From Exiguobacterium aestuarii (GTDB lineage Bacteria > Bacillota > Bacilli > Exiguobacteriales > Exiguobacteriaceae): a stretch of 64,000 nucleotides of DNA. The stretch is from contig NZ_JAIVAC010000001.1 in assembly GCF_020171655.1 (NCBI RefSeq), forward strand, positions 744,001 through 808,000. Direction: 5' to 3'. Each line of letters begins with the position of its first letter. The stretch's first letter is position 1. Below the pieces are notes generated by a model, which had not been told where the DNA came from, did not search any database, and was given only the letters and a program-made list of their open reading frames with translations. The position numbers were made by a program, and so were the translations under genes. Positions 16,149 to 24,464 of the stretch are shown here, piece after piece.

Positions 16149-17156
16149 GTGAATAACCGAGAGCGGTTACTTGAAGTTCGGCGTTTCTTCGAACGTTACA
16201 CGGACGAAGCAAATCCTAAAACACTAGAAGATTTGCTCGAATACTTGTCAACAATTGGAGATACTTCTAAGTTAGCAAAAAAATCGGTGAAAGACGATAT
16301 CCAAGCACTGAATAATTCGGGGTTTGAAGTGCAGGATGAATTGGAGAAGAATGGTCTCGCCAAAAAATATTGGCACTCTGCTCGTTTGTTCGAGATTCAC
16401 GAACTTCGAATGATGGTCGATGCCATCGTCGCAGCCAAATTCATCTCAGAAGACGTGACCGAAGAGATCGTTGAAAAGCTTCAAATGCTGACGAGCAATC
16501 CTGAGGCGCAGACGTTACAATCAATCATTAAGACACCGAAGAAAAAACACGGACAGATTCCATACCATATCGACCGCATTCAGCGAGCGATTCATGAACG
16601 GAAAGCCATCTCGTTCCAATATACGGATGTCATCGGATTCGACGTGACGAAGCGGACGTTCCCGCTCCGTCGTGAAGGAGAGCGGTACGTCATCAATCCA
16701 ATCGACTTGCATTGGAATCACGAACAGTATTACTTGATTGGCATCGATGAATCGATCGGAGAGGTTCGGAACTATCGGGTCGACCGAATCGTCAACTCCG
16801 AGATTGTAGAGGACGGCACCATTCGTCCGAAACACCATCTTCCAGATGACTACTACCAAAAGTCCTTCAATATGTACAACGGCTTGGATGAGCAAATCGT
16901 CTTGTCGGTCGATGAGCGCGTTCTTCCGGTCATCTTCGATAAGTTAGGAGAAGACGTCTCTGTGTCTGAACATGAAGAACGCTTCCTCATCCGTTTCGAT
17001 GCGGCCGTGTCTGACGGATTCATTTACTGGTTGCTCTCTTTAGGGGCACAAGTAGAAGTCGTTGAACCACTCACGCTTCGCGACCATATGAAGGCAACGA
17101 TTGAAAAAATGGCAAATACTTATGAGAATACAAGCATTCATTCATCCATCGAGTAA
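16149..17156 (+). CDS. WYL-domain transcription regulator
   Basis: A DNA-binding regulator of the WYL class, whose C-terminal domain senses a ligand, often a nucleic acid or nucleotide. The N-terminal winged helix spans about residues 1-75 (RRFFERYTDEANPKTLEDLL). The WYL core is at about 140-215: AISFQYTDVIGFDVTKRTFP, INPIDLHWNHEQYYLIGIDE, then the RNYRVDRI motif. A C-terminal WCX-like segment follows. Start chosen at GTG 16149 because AAAGGGGA lies 8 bases upstream; an earlier ATG overlaps that site. Length 335 residues. Divergent from the hydrolase. WYL regulators accompany many defence and DNA-repair loci, but nothing here links it to one. Confidence 0.88.
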   Translation: MNNRERLLEVRRFFERYTDEANPKTLEDLLEYLSTIGDTSKLAKKSVKDDIQALNNSGFEVQDELEKNGLAKKYWHSARLFEIHELRMMVDAIVAAKFISEDVTEEIVEKLQMLTSNPEAQTLQSIIKTPKKKHGQIPYHIDRIQRAIHERKAISFQYTDVIGFDVTKRTFPLRREGERYVINPIDLHWNHEQYYLIGIDESIGEVRNYRVDRIVNSEIVEDGTIRPKHHLPDDYYQKSFNMYNGLDEQIVLSVDERVLPVIFDKLGEDVSVSEHEERFLIRFDAAVSDGFIYWLLSLGAQVEVVEPLTLRDHMKATIEKMANTYENTSIHSSIE

Positions 17157-17204
17157 TCAGATGTGCTATACTGCTTGCGACACTTAATGAAGGGGGACAG
17201 GCGG

Positions 17205-17300
17205 ATGTTGAATTGGATGCCATTGATCATTCCGATTGTCGCTGTCATTTTCGTAACGATCGTCGCAAGACGCGCCATGAAAATGGATAAAGAGAACTAA
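17205..17300 (+). CDS. Single-pass small membrane protein, 31 residues
   Basis: A short frame starting ATG 17205 with GAAGGGGGACAG upstream and a TATACT -10-like box at 17167. The product, beginning MLNWMPLIIPIVAV, is one hydrophobic helix followed by a basic tail (ARRAMKMDKEN), so it should sit in the membrane with its C-terminus in the cytoplasm. A hairpin follows at 17304-17342. Function unknown. It is similar in size and plan to the 31-residue protein at 38230-38325. Confidence 0.6.
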   Translation: MLNWMPLIIPIVAVIFVTIVARRAMKMDKEN

Positions 17301-17303
17301 CAT

Positions 17304-17342
17304 GAAGAGACATCATCCTTGATTGGGAGATGTCTCTTTCGC
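17304..17342 (+). terminator. Hairpin, weak terminator
   Basis: AGAGACATC and GATGTCTCT pair over 9 bp with a loop of about 14 bases; the tail is only TTTCG. It may attenuate rather than stop transcription into the next gene. Confidence 0.45.
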
Positions 17343-17356
17343 TATGGAGGTAGAAC

Positions 17357-18217
17357 GTGGATACGATTACACATACGTTATTCGGTCTAACGCTATATGG
17401 TGCAGCCGATAAACGTGATTTACAACAACATGAAAAACGAGCCTTATTCGTCACGACGCTCGTCGGGAGTCAAATCCCGGACAGTGATGTGATTTCAAGA
17501 CTATGGGACACGGAAGGAATGTATCAGATGTGGCACCGCGGCATCACCCACTCCATCTTTCTCGTCCCGCTCTTCGCACTGCTCATCTACATACTCGTTC
17601 GTCTTCTCTTTCAAGTGACGGACATCCGTTATTTTTGGTGGGCTCTGTTGTCTGTATTCATACACAACACATCTGACTTGTTCAATGCGTGGGGGACTGG
17701 CTACTTCGAACCGATCTCGGACGTGAGGATCACATTCGGTGTGATCCCGATTGTCGACTTTGTCTATTGGGGCATCTTCTTGGTCGCCTGGCTCGTAGCC
17801 CGTAAACAAGAAGTGCGCTATAAGACGTATCGGTATGCATGGGCTTGCCTCGTCCTATATGTCGCGATTCAAAGTGCGCAAGGAGCTTACTTGTATCAGG
17901 CATATGCAGATGAATATGACGAAGTGGCGCTCTCGGCTTCTTTTATCCCGACGCAGTTCACCGTCATCACGAAGACTGACGAAACCGTATCGCTTTTTAA
18001 AGACTCCATTTATCAAGAAGCAACCTTGCAATACAACTTGACGTCTGACGAACAAGTGAGTCTTGAACCATTGTTTGAAGCGAATCAAGAGGCACTCACA
18101 TTGACTAAATGGTCACCGTTCGTTGTCATCGTGGCAAATGAAGAACGGCTCGGCGTCTTTGACCCACGTTTTTATGACGGAGAGTCTTCTTTCTTATACG
18201 AATATATAGAAAGGTAG
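17357..18217 (+). CDS. YdjM/DUF457-type membrane protein (putative metal-dependent hydrolase)
   Basis: An integral membrane protein of the COG1988 group, annotated as membrane-bound metal-dependent hydrolase; Bacillus YfhP belongs here. The N-terminus MDTITHTLFGLTLYGA has the family's DxxTH pattern, followed by SQIPDSDVI and RGITHSIFLVPL with conserved Asp and His. Four or five hydrophobic helices lie between residues 50 and 170, and the C-terminal about 110 residues are soluble. Start is GTG 17357 behind GGAGGTAG. It is followed 9 bases later by the DUF817 gene, so the two are probably co-transcribed. Substrate unknown. Confidence 0.8.
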   Translation: MDTITHTLFGLTLYGAADKRDLQQHEKRALFVTTLVGSQIPDSDVISRLWDTEGMYQMWHRGITHSIFLVPLFALLIYILVRLLFQVTDIRYFWWALLSVFIHNTSDLFNAWGTGYFEPISDVRITFGVIPIVDFVYWGIFLVAWLVARKQEVRYKTYRYAWACLVLYVAIQSAQGAYLYQAYADEYDEVALSASFIPTQFTVITKTDETVSLFKDSIYQEATLQYNLTSDEQVSLEPLFEANQEALTLTKWSPFVVIVANEERLGVFDPRFYDGESSFLYEYIER

Positions 18218-18226
18218 GATCAATCG

Positions 18227-18991
18227 ATGGAACCCATCCGCTATCTCTTTATTTTCGCTTACGAACAGGCACTCAGTTGTATTTTTCCAGTCGCCATCTT
18301 CGGTGCACTCGCCGTCACGAAATTTGTAGAGTTGCCGTTTCCCCGTTACGATGTCTTATTTATCTGGTGTGTGCTCGTCCAAGTGTTCCTCGTAAAGACA
18401 GGACTTGAAACAATCGAAGAAGTGAAAGTCATCAGCTGGTTCCATGTCATCGGTCTTGGACTTGAGCTATTCAAAGTACAGATGGGGTCATGGAGCTATC
18501 CGGATGAGGCGTTCACAAAAGTATGGGGCGTCCCGCTCTATGCGGGCTTTATGTATGCGAGCGTCGGGAGTTATGTCGTTCAAGCGTGGCGTCGTCTCGA
18601 TTTACAGTTTACGAAGATGCCTAACCCGATCATCGCCTTCGGACTAGGCATTGCGATTTATTTCAACTTCTTCTGGCACCATGTTTGGCTAGATTTGCGA
18701 TGGCTATTGATCGCACTCATTTTCTTGGCGTTTGGCCGCTCGGTTGTCTCGTACAAACTCGATGATCGGCGATTCAAGATGCCGGTCGTGCTGTCGTTCT
18801 TCTTGATTGCCTGCTTCATCTGGCTCGCTGAAAATATTGTGACCTTTTACAACGGCTGGGCGTATCCGGACCAGTTGAACGGTTGGGCCATCGTTGATTT
18901 AGGAAAACTGTCTTCGTGGTTCCTACTCGTCATCATCAGCATCCTGCTCGTGGCTTGGCAAAAGCGAAAGCTGGAGTATGAAACGACTTAA
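18227..18991 (+). CDS. DUF817 integral membrane protein (YoaT-like)
   Basis: A 254-residue protein of about seven to eight membrane helices with the DUF817 hallmarks: YEQALSCIFPVAIFGAL at the N-terminus, FKVQMGSWSYPDE, GVPLYAGFMYASVGSY, and FWHHVWLDLRW. The role of this family is unknown; Bacillus subtilis YoaT is a member. AGGATC upstream of ATG 18227 is a weak ribosome site, so coupling to the preceding gene is likely. A terminator follows at once. Confidence 0.85.
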   Translation: MEPIRYLFIFAYEQALSCIFPVAIFGALAVTKFVELPFPRYDVLFIWCVLVQVFLVKTGLETIEEVKVISWFHVIGLGLELFKVQMGSWSYPDEAFTKVWGVPLYAGFMYASVGSYVVQAWRRLDLQFTKMPNPIIAFGLGIAIYFNFFWHHVWLDLRWLLIALIFLAFGRSVVSYKLDDRRFKMPVVLSFFLIACFIWLAENIVTFYNGWAYPDQLNGWAIVDLGKLSSWFLLVIISILLVAWQKRKLEYETT

Positions 18992-19015
18992 CTCGACCTG
19001 TGTCGAGTTTTTTTG
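18991..19015 (+). terminator. Rho-independent terminator
   Basis: AACTCGAC-CTGT-GTCGAGTT with seven or more T, adjacent to the DUF817 stop codon. Confidence 0.9.
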
Positions 19016-19072
19016 TGAGAAGCTTCGAATCTTTTTTCGAGGAAATTCGTATTATAAATTGAGGTGATTGGG

Positions 19073-19516
19073 TTGTTGGAAATTGTATTCTATTGGTTCA
19101 TTGGATTATTGTGTCTGGCTTCTCTTGTCATCTATTGGATAGATTGGCGGAAAACACGCAATCGTGTGAAATTAGGTCAAGCCGTTCTCGCATTTTTTTG
19201 TTCTTTTCTTGTACTTGGAATGGCAGGTATGGAGACGTACGACCGTATGACGACGAATTACATTGTCGAGACGGGAGAATGTTATGTCGTCGATGACCGA
19301 TCATCGAAGGGTTCATCGAACGTGAAGCTATGGTTCGGCGAGCGGGCGTACGGCTTCAAGGAAATTCCGGATGTTGCATATGGTCCGGGGCATGTTTTTA
19401 CATGTCGCGCGACGATGACGAAGCAGTTTCAAAACGGAATTGATTATGAGTTGAGGTCTGAGGACGGCGAGCTGTTGTTTTCGACTTACTCACAAAAAAG
19501 TAAAAAATCCGATTGA
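19073..19516 (+). CDS. Membrane-anchored hypothetical protein
   Basis: About 147 residues. Two hydrophobic helices lie at about 5-25 and 40-60 (VLAFFCSFLVLGMAGM), followed by an extracellular-looking beta-rich domain with two Cys (TGECYVV and FTCRATMT) that could form a disulfide. No family recognised. GAGGTG at 19061 is the ribosome site, so TTG 19073 fits better than the in-frame GTG at 19064, which overlaps it. The gene converges on the 104-residue membrane protein and shares a terminator with it. Confidence 0.65.
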   Translation: MLEIVFYWFIGLLCLASLVIYWIDWRKTRNRVKLGQAVLAFFCSFLVLGMAGMETYDRMTTNYIVETGECYVVDDRSSKGSSNVKLWFGERAYGFKEIPDVAYGPGHVFTCRATMTKQFQNGIDYELRSEDGELLFSTYSQKSKKSD

Positions 19517-19553
19517 GATGGAAGTATTCCAATAATCAATCGGATTGTTTTTT
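19502..19553. terminator. Shared bidirectional terminator
   Basis: AATCCGATTGA and TCAATCGGATT pair over 11 bp around a loop of about 19 bases. T-runs follow on both strands, and the hairpin overlaps both convergent genes' ends. Confidence 0.8.
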
Positions 19554-19850
19554 ATCGGAAGAGAATCTTTTTTGACGAATGTTCTCTAAAAATATCGGAA
19601 GGAGATTCAAGAAAATCGCCGCAATCGTCAAGAACCACAATGCGCGTGACATTCCGGGCACCACATCCTTTAAGGCAGCCCAGTCCTCTGCTTCGACCCA
19701 CATATTGATTAAGCTATACTCGGCGCATAGCGTGAGAGCAGTCAAGGACAGCGCAATCGCCATTGGCAGTTTGTAATCTTTCTCCATCATAAAGACAGTC
19801 AAATTCAATAGCGTGGCCCCGATGGCAGCTAATCCAAAAATAATCCACAT
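19536..19850 (-). CDS. Small membrane protein, 104 residues
   Basis: Three predicted membrane helices: FGLAAIGATLLNLTVFMM, PMAIALSLTALTLCAEYSLI and RALWFLTIAAIFLNLLPIFL, then a basic tail NIRQKRFSSDKK. The start at 19850 follows AGGGGGTTGAAGC. It is a single gene converging on the one at 19073. No function can be assigned; similar short proteins are common and uncharacterised in Bacilli. Confidence 0.7.
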   Translation of the reverse strand: MWIIFGLAAIGATLLNLTVFMMEKDYKLPMAIALSLTALTLCAEYSLINMWVEAEDWAALKDVVPGMSRALWFLTIAAIFLNLLPIFLENIRQKRFSSDKKQSD

Positions 19851-20057
19851 GCTTCAACCCCCTAAATATTTCTATAAATCCATCATAGCATACATCATTC
19901 TCCATCATGATTTCTGAAAATTGTTTCTATTCACATAATAGTTATGCTAGAATCAATGGAAAGTGTCTTTGGATATAATTCCCTTTACAAAATGAAGGAA
20001 TAACGAGAATCTTTCCACACTTATGATTGAGATATCTCATCTAAAGGAGACAGAACT

Positions 20058-20918
20058 ATGGCCTATTTTGCACGAAAATCTGCACATCTTGTCATCGCAT
20101 TCTTTGTCTTGATTGCGATCAGTGCGCTACCGACGCTCGTCGTTCAAACAGATTTTAGTCTGACGAGTTACTGGAACGGCATCCAACAACAGCTGGACCA
20201 ACTCCAAAAGCTTGATGAGATTACATACTACAATGTCACCGCTCAAACAGATTTACCTTTATTACCTGCACTTGGACCGCTCGTCAAAGAGTCGGTCATC
20301 ATTTTTACGACGGCGCTCGCCGTGTCGACCATACTTGGTCTCCTGTATGCCTACTACTATTATCGGAGCGGCAGGCGGGTTCGCACCGTCCTGCACCAAA
20401 CGAGTCAGACGCTCGAGATGGTGCCTGATTTATTTTGGTTAATCTTCTCACAGTTTCTTGCTATTTCTATACATAGAGCAACAGGGTTTGACCGAATCGA
20501 AGTAGCTGGTGGGTTCGCAGAATACATACGATTTCTACCGATTGTCACATTGACACTGACAACGTTATTCTTCTTTATCAAATGGCTGACCATCCATATC
20601 CATGAACAAGAGGCCATCCCTTACCTTGAGCTTGCCCAAGCGAAAGGGATTCAACCTAGAGGGCTGTTTTGGAAGCATTTGTTGCCGAACATCATCTATC
20701 GCTTCTACCTCTTTTTTCGTTCAAACATCATCACCATCTTATCGACACTTCTCATCGTTGAATATTTGTTCAACGTCCAGGGACTGTTTCGATTCGCCGT
20801 CTACAACCCACAGATGGAGATCTTGCTCGTCATTTTATTCGTCATCTATATCCCGATTTTTCTGTTGGATTTACTGATTGAATGGATTATTCCGAATGCA
20901 TGGAAAGGAGGGATTTGA
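20058..20918 (+). CDS. ABC transporter permease (DppB/OppB type)
   Basis: An inner-membrane permease of the peptide/nickel importer class. It has six predicted helices; the ATPase-contacting EAA loop is seen in ELAQAKGIQPRGLFWKHLLPN near residue 195-215. An extracellular loop of about 60 residues follows helix 1, as in DppB. AAAGGAGACAG precedes ATG 20058. It overlaps the second permease by the TGATG arrangement at 20916-20920, so the two form a heterodimer pair on one transcript. No substrate-binding protein or ATPase gene lies within reach. Length of 286 is slightly shorter than usual DppB (about 310). Confidence 0.85.
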   Translation: MAYFARKSAHLVIAFFVLIAISALPTLVVQTDFSLTSYWNGIQQQLDQLQKLDEITYYNVTAQTDLPLLPALGPLVKESVIIFTTALAVSTILGLLYAYYYYRSGRRVRTVLHQTSQTLEMVPDLFWLIFSQFLAISIHRATGFDRIEVAGGFAEYIRFLPIVTLTLTTLFFFIKWLTIHIHEQEAIPYLELAQAKGIQPRGLFWKHLLPNIIYRFYLFFRSNIITILSTLLIVEYLFNVQGLFRFAVYNPQMEILLVILFVIYIPIFLLDLLIEWIIPNAWKGGI

Positions 20919-21961
20919 TGCGACGCGTATTAATGCGTGACCCGATTTTTATCTTCTGCTTTGTCATTGTCACGGGTCTATTGCTGATGAGTGTTGGAAA
21001 TACCGTGTTTCGTGATGGGAACGTAGATCAAACGCTTATGCTGTACTCGGATGAAGGGAGACTCATCGGAATACCACCACTAGAACCTTCGAAATATCAA
21101 TGGCTCGGGACAGACAATGCTGGATATGATTTATTTCAGATGCTCGTGGAAGGATTTAAATGGACCGTTAGTATCTGTGCGATTGTCGCACTTGGACGAA
21201 TGGTCATCGGCTTATTGATAGGGATACCGCTTGCTTTTAGAGGAGCGCGATTGAATCACTTTTTTAAAACGTTGCTCGATGGATTCTTGATTTTGCCGAT
21301 ATCTTTACTCGCATTGATGATGCTCGCCTCGACGATGATTTTTTGGGATTCGACACAAGTGCCTCCACTATGGGATCGGGTGAAGATTGAGCTAATCGTT
21401 TTAGTCGTTCTCGGATTACCTGCCGTCACGCTATATCTCATCACGGAGATTCGTCAATTGTTACAACAAGAGTTTATGATTGTTGCCCAGACACTTGGTG
21501 GCAGCGTCTGGCATCGCGTGAAACTTCATCTCTTGCCCCATCTGATTCCGACGCTTGTCATCGTATTTATGCAACAATTCGTACAGACGCTCATGTTGCT
21601 CATTCATCTTTCATTGTTTGGAATCTTCTTTGGAGGGACTGTTCTTTTGCATGAAGGAGTCATGCCGACGATTTATGAATGGTCTTCGATGTTTGGATAC
21701 TATTTCGGACAATTCACAGCGATGACATGGATGACAAATCATCTATTCCTGATCCCTGCGATTGCGCTCGCGGCGTTGATCTTTATCTTTAATTTATTGA
21801 CCAGTCGACTCGAACGGGCGTTCCGTCTACGTCGACAAGAACCGATGGTGACCGAAATAAACATCGCACAATCAGAAGCAGCAGCCGCGTCGCTCGACAA
21901 TCCGTTTTCTCTCGTAGATGCGAGTGTATCATTAAAGAATGAACCGGATGATATCTTATGA
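20918..21961 (+). CDS. ABC transporter permease (DppC/OppC type)
   Basis: Partner permease of 347 residues. The N-terminal helix is followed by a periplasmic part with GIPPLEPSKYQWLGTDNAGY, the usual LGTDxxGRD signature of OppC proteins with Ala-Gly-Tyr in place of the common Gly-Arg-Asp. Helices continue to about residue 300, with an EAA-like loop at MIVAQTLGGSVWHRVKLHLL. The last 40 residues are polar. ATG 20918 follows AAGGAGGGATTTG and overlaps the previous stop codon; an earlier in-frame codon has no site. The substrate is unknown; peptides or nickel are the family's usual cargo. Confidence 0.85.
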   Translation: MRRVLMRDPIFIFCFVIVTGLLLMSVGNTVFRDGNVDQTLMLYSDEGRLIGIPPLEPSKYQWLGTDNAGYDLFQMLVEGFKWTVSICAIVALGRMVIGLLIGIPLAFRGARLNHFFKTLLDGFLILPISLLALMMLASTMIFWDSTQVPPLWDRVKIELIVLVVLGLPAVTLYLITEIRQLLQQEFMIVAQTLGGSVWHRVKLHLLPHLIPTLVIVFMQQFVQTLMLLIHLSLFGIFFGGTVLLHEGVMPTIYEWSSMFGYYFGQFTAMTWMTNHLFLIPAIALAALIFIFNLLTSRLERAFRLRRQEPMVTEINIAQSEAAAASLDNPFSLVDASVSLKNEPDDIL

Positions 21962-22060
21962 TGTCATCTGGTTTTTCTATGCCAAATCGACTGAACCCTC
22001 ATGATTGCGGGAACGTATATAACAGAAAGAAGTGACAAATCAGAAAAGGAGTGAATCAAC

Positions 22061-22972
22061 GTGAAAGCTGCGATTTGTACGGCGTATGGGGGACCAGAAG
22101 TGTTCGTCATTCAAGACGTAGACCGCCCGAAACCCAAAAGCAATGAGCTACTGATTCAAGTACATGCATCGGCCGTTCACTCAGGAGATCGAAGACTTCG
22201 CGCACTGGACGTTCCTGTACTCGGACAACTACCGATGCGGATAGTTATGGGGCTCAAGGCGCCAAGACAACCGATTCTTGGAGTCGTGTTGGCAGGTGTA
22301 GTGGTAGAGGTCGGTAGTGGTGTAAAGAGCTTTCAAGTAGGGGAGAACGTCTATGCGCTCACCGGGATGAGGTTTGGTGGATATGGGGAGTTTGCTTGTG
22401 TGAACGAATCGAAATGTGTGGTTCAGATGCCCGAGCATGCCAGCTTTATCGAGGCGGCGGCACTTCCGTTCGGAGGGACGACCTCATTACATTTTTTACG
22501 GAAAGCAAACATCGAACGGGCGACAAATGTTTTGATTTATGGTGGCTCAGGTGCAGTCGGCTCCACTGCCGTACAGATTGCAAAACATTTCGGCGTACAT
22601 GTCACAGCAGTTTGCCATGAGCGGAATGTGGAGCTCGTAAAGCGACTCGGGGCAGATGTGGTCGTCGATTATTCGAAAGAAGGCTACGACCGCGAATTGG
22701 GTACGTATGATGTGGTGTTTGATGCGTCTGGAAAAATCGATAGGCGATTGGCTCGAAAACATGTTGCGGAGAACGGGTCATTCCGTTCTGTTGCGGGACA
22801 GGGGCCAGCGAGTGAACGAAAAGAGGATTTGAGGTTCTTGAACGAATTGTTTGAAGCAGGAGAGCTGAAACCCGTTATTGATTCAGTTTATCCACTGGAT
22901 GAGATTGTCGAGGCACATCGATATGTCGATCAAGGGAAAAAAGTTGGGAATGTGATTGTGACAATTGAATAG
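22061..22972 (+). CDS. Zinc-independent medium-chain dehydrogenase (quinone-oxidoreductase-like)
   Basis: An NAD(P)H-dependent oxidoreductase of the MDR superfamily. The N-terminal GroES-like domain (residues 1-120) contains MKAAICTAYGGPEVFVI and VHASAVHSGDRRLRALDV. The Rossmann domain has the nucleotide motif LIYGGSGAVGSTAVQIAKHF near 150. The C-terminal segment ends QGKKVGNVIVTI. No structural zinc Cys cluster is visible, consistent with the quinone reductase branch. It is 303 residues and starts after AAAGGAGTGAATC. Single gene. Substrate not assignable. Confidence 0.88.
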   Translation: MKAAICTAYGGPEVFVIQDVDRPKPKSNELLIQVHASAVHSGDRRLRALDVPVLGQLPMRIVMGLKAPRQPILGVVLAGVVVEVGSGVKSFQVGENVYALTGMRFGGYGEFACVNESKCVVQMPEHASFIEAAALPFGGTTSLHFLRKANIERATNVLIYGGSGAVGSTAVQIAKHFGVHVTAVCHERNVELVKRLGADVVVDYSKEGYDRELGTYDVVFDASGKIDRRLARKHVAENGSFRSVAGQGPASERKEDLRFLNELFEAGELKPVIDSVYPLDEIVEAHRYVDQGKKVGNVIVTIE

Positions 22973-23099
22973 GAATGAATCAGATGATTGATAGTATTAT
23001 GAAAACAGGATATCAATGTTGAACTTCATAGTGAGGTACGTTCTACCATCTCACTTACATATAAATAGCAGACGTGGGCAATGAGACGGAGGAGTAATG

Positions 23100-23738
23100 A
23101 TGAATATATTAATTGGACAACCTAAAATGGAGCAAGATCTTAAGCAATTAAAGCTAGAGGTTGAGGCGAACCCGACAGTAGACTTGATTCTCTATCCGGA
23201 GGGATATTGTAAATATACAGAATTAGATATGATCCGTCAGTTAGCTAGTGCATTCAAGACGGCAATTGTTTTAGGTTATCGGGATGATACGAATAAAGAT
23301 CGGGTCCTCATTGTAAATAAGAAAGGTGAAACGCTGTTAACGCGACGGAAAACACCTGAAAGTGTGCGCTTGTTCATGCCATCAAGTGTCAAGGACGGAG
23401 CGGAGGAATACGGATACTTACTTTGCAGGGAGATTTTTATGGGGGTAGAGGGATTAAAGAATCATGAGCATCTATCAATCATATTCAATCCAATCGGGGT
23501 CGGGATGTTTAGTGAAGAACAATTCATGGAGTGGTCCGAAGAAGCGAGAAAGATTGCGATGGAACGTAAAGCGATGATTATCGGAACGAGTCACGCGGAT
23601 GGGTCGTATCGAAATTGTGGTGTATCGATACCAATCGCGTATTGTTATGATGAAAAGGGTGAAGAAGTGTTTCTATCGAAAAATGATACGAGGACGAGAG
23701 TGTTAGATACTGTTTCAAAAGGTACAATGATTGTCTGA
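23100..23738 (+). CDS. Short nitrilase-superfamily (carbon-nitrogen hydrolase) protein
   Basis: A 212-residue protein with the Glu-Lys-Cys triad of the nitrilase fold: Glu in LILYPEGYCKY near residue 36, Lys in LLTRRKTPES near 84, Cys in YGYLLCREIFMG near 108. Usual members have 250-300 residues, so this one is trimmed, and the C-terminus after SIPIAYCYDEKGEEV is short. ATG 23100 has better spacing to GGAGGAG than ATG 23097. An amide or nitrile hydrolysis role is inferred from the triad only. Isolated gene between the dehydrogenase and the DUF2199 gene. Confidence 0.7.
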   Translation: MNILIGQPKMEQDLKQLKLEVEANPTVDLILYPEGYCKYTELDMIRQLASAFKTAIVLGYRDDTNKDRVLIVNKKGETLLTRRKTPESVRLFMPSSVKDGAEEYGYLLCREIFMGVEGLKNHEHLSIIFNPIGVGMFSEEQFMEWSEEARKIAMERKAMIIGTSHADGSYRNCGVSIPIAYCYDEKGEEVFLSKNDTRTRVLDTVSKGTMIV

Positions 23739-23811
23739 CCTATTATAATATTATTAGCATTTTGTTATTTCACATACCGTATTTTAACTTAATAATAGAA
23801 AGAGAGAATGT

Positions 23812-24339
23812 ATGAGATACCCATTCAAACGAAAACACAACAAAAATTGTACTTGCTCAAAATGTGGCAGGAATACAGAAAGTGAAGTTGGTTTTGGATC
23901 AAGGATGCCAACAGTTCTAAATGGAATGACAACACGTGAGATGAAAAAACGTGTCGTATTGACAGATGATGTATGTGTCCTCGATGAAGCCCACTTCTTC
24001 ATTTACGGATGCCTTGAGATTCCGGTCATTGGGGAAGAGAATCCATTCATCTGGACCGTCTGGGTATCACTCAGTCCGGATAACTTTTTCAAAGTCATCG
24101 ATTCATGGGATGAACCCGCTCGTGTTGACCTCGACCCGATGTTCGGCTGGCTATCGACAGACCTTCCCATCTATCCGGACACCATCAATTTAAAAACGAA
24201 TGTCCATATGCGTGAAGTCGGACTACGCCCGTTGATCGAACTCGAACCGACGAATCATCCTCTTGCCATCGAGCAGCGCAATGGCATCACGAGGTCGAGG
24301 GTCGATGATATTTTCCGACTCGTTGAAGGTGATGAATAA
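23812..24339 (+). CDS. DUF2199 family protein
   Basis: A 175-residue cytoplasmic protein. The N-terminus bears a CTCSKCG zinc-ribbon-like pair. The DUF2199 body follows: VLDEAHFFIYGCLEIPV, then WTVWVSLSPDNFF and MFGWLSTDLPIYPDT. The family's role is unknown. AAAGAGAGAATGT precedes ATG 23812. The 20-base sequence TATTTCACATACCGTATTTT, repeated inside the dynamin gene, lies 27 bases before this start. Confidence 0.85.
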   Translation: MRYPFKRKHNKNCTCSKCGRNTESEVGFGSRMPTVLNGMTTREMKKRVVLTDDVCVLDEAHFFIYGCLEIPVIGEENPFIWTVWVSLSPDNFFKVIDSWDEPARVDLDPMFGWLSTDLPIYPDTINLKTNVHMREVGLRPLIELEPTNHPLAIEQRNGITRSRVDDIFRLVEGDE

Positions 24340-24464
24340 AGGAGTCAGGCCATTTGTAACGAGCTGTTAGGCATGGATATGAGTTCGGCAGCATATAAAA
24401 AATACAAATGAATGACCAAGTAAAGGGATGAAGAATAGTGATGAGGAATGTGAGGGAAGATTTC

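Noticed and set aside
17205..17342. Possibility that the short hairpinned unit is a small RNA only
   Set aside because: The good ribosome site and a clean single membrane helix with a basic tail favour a peptide gene.
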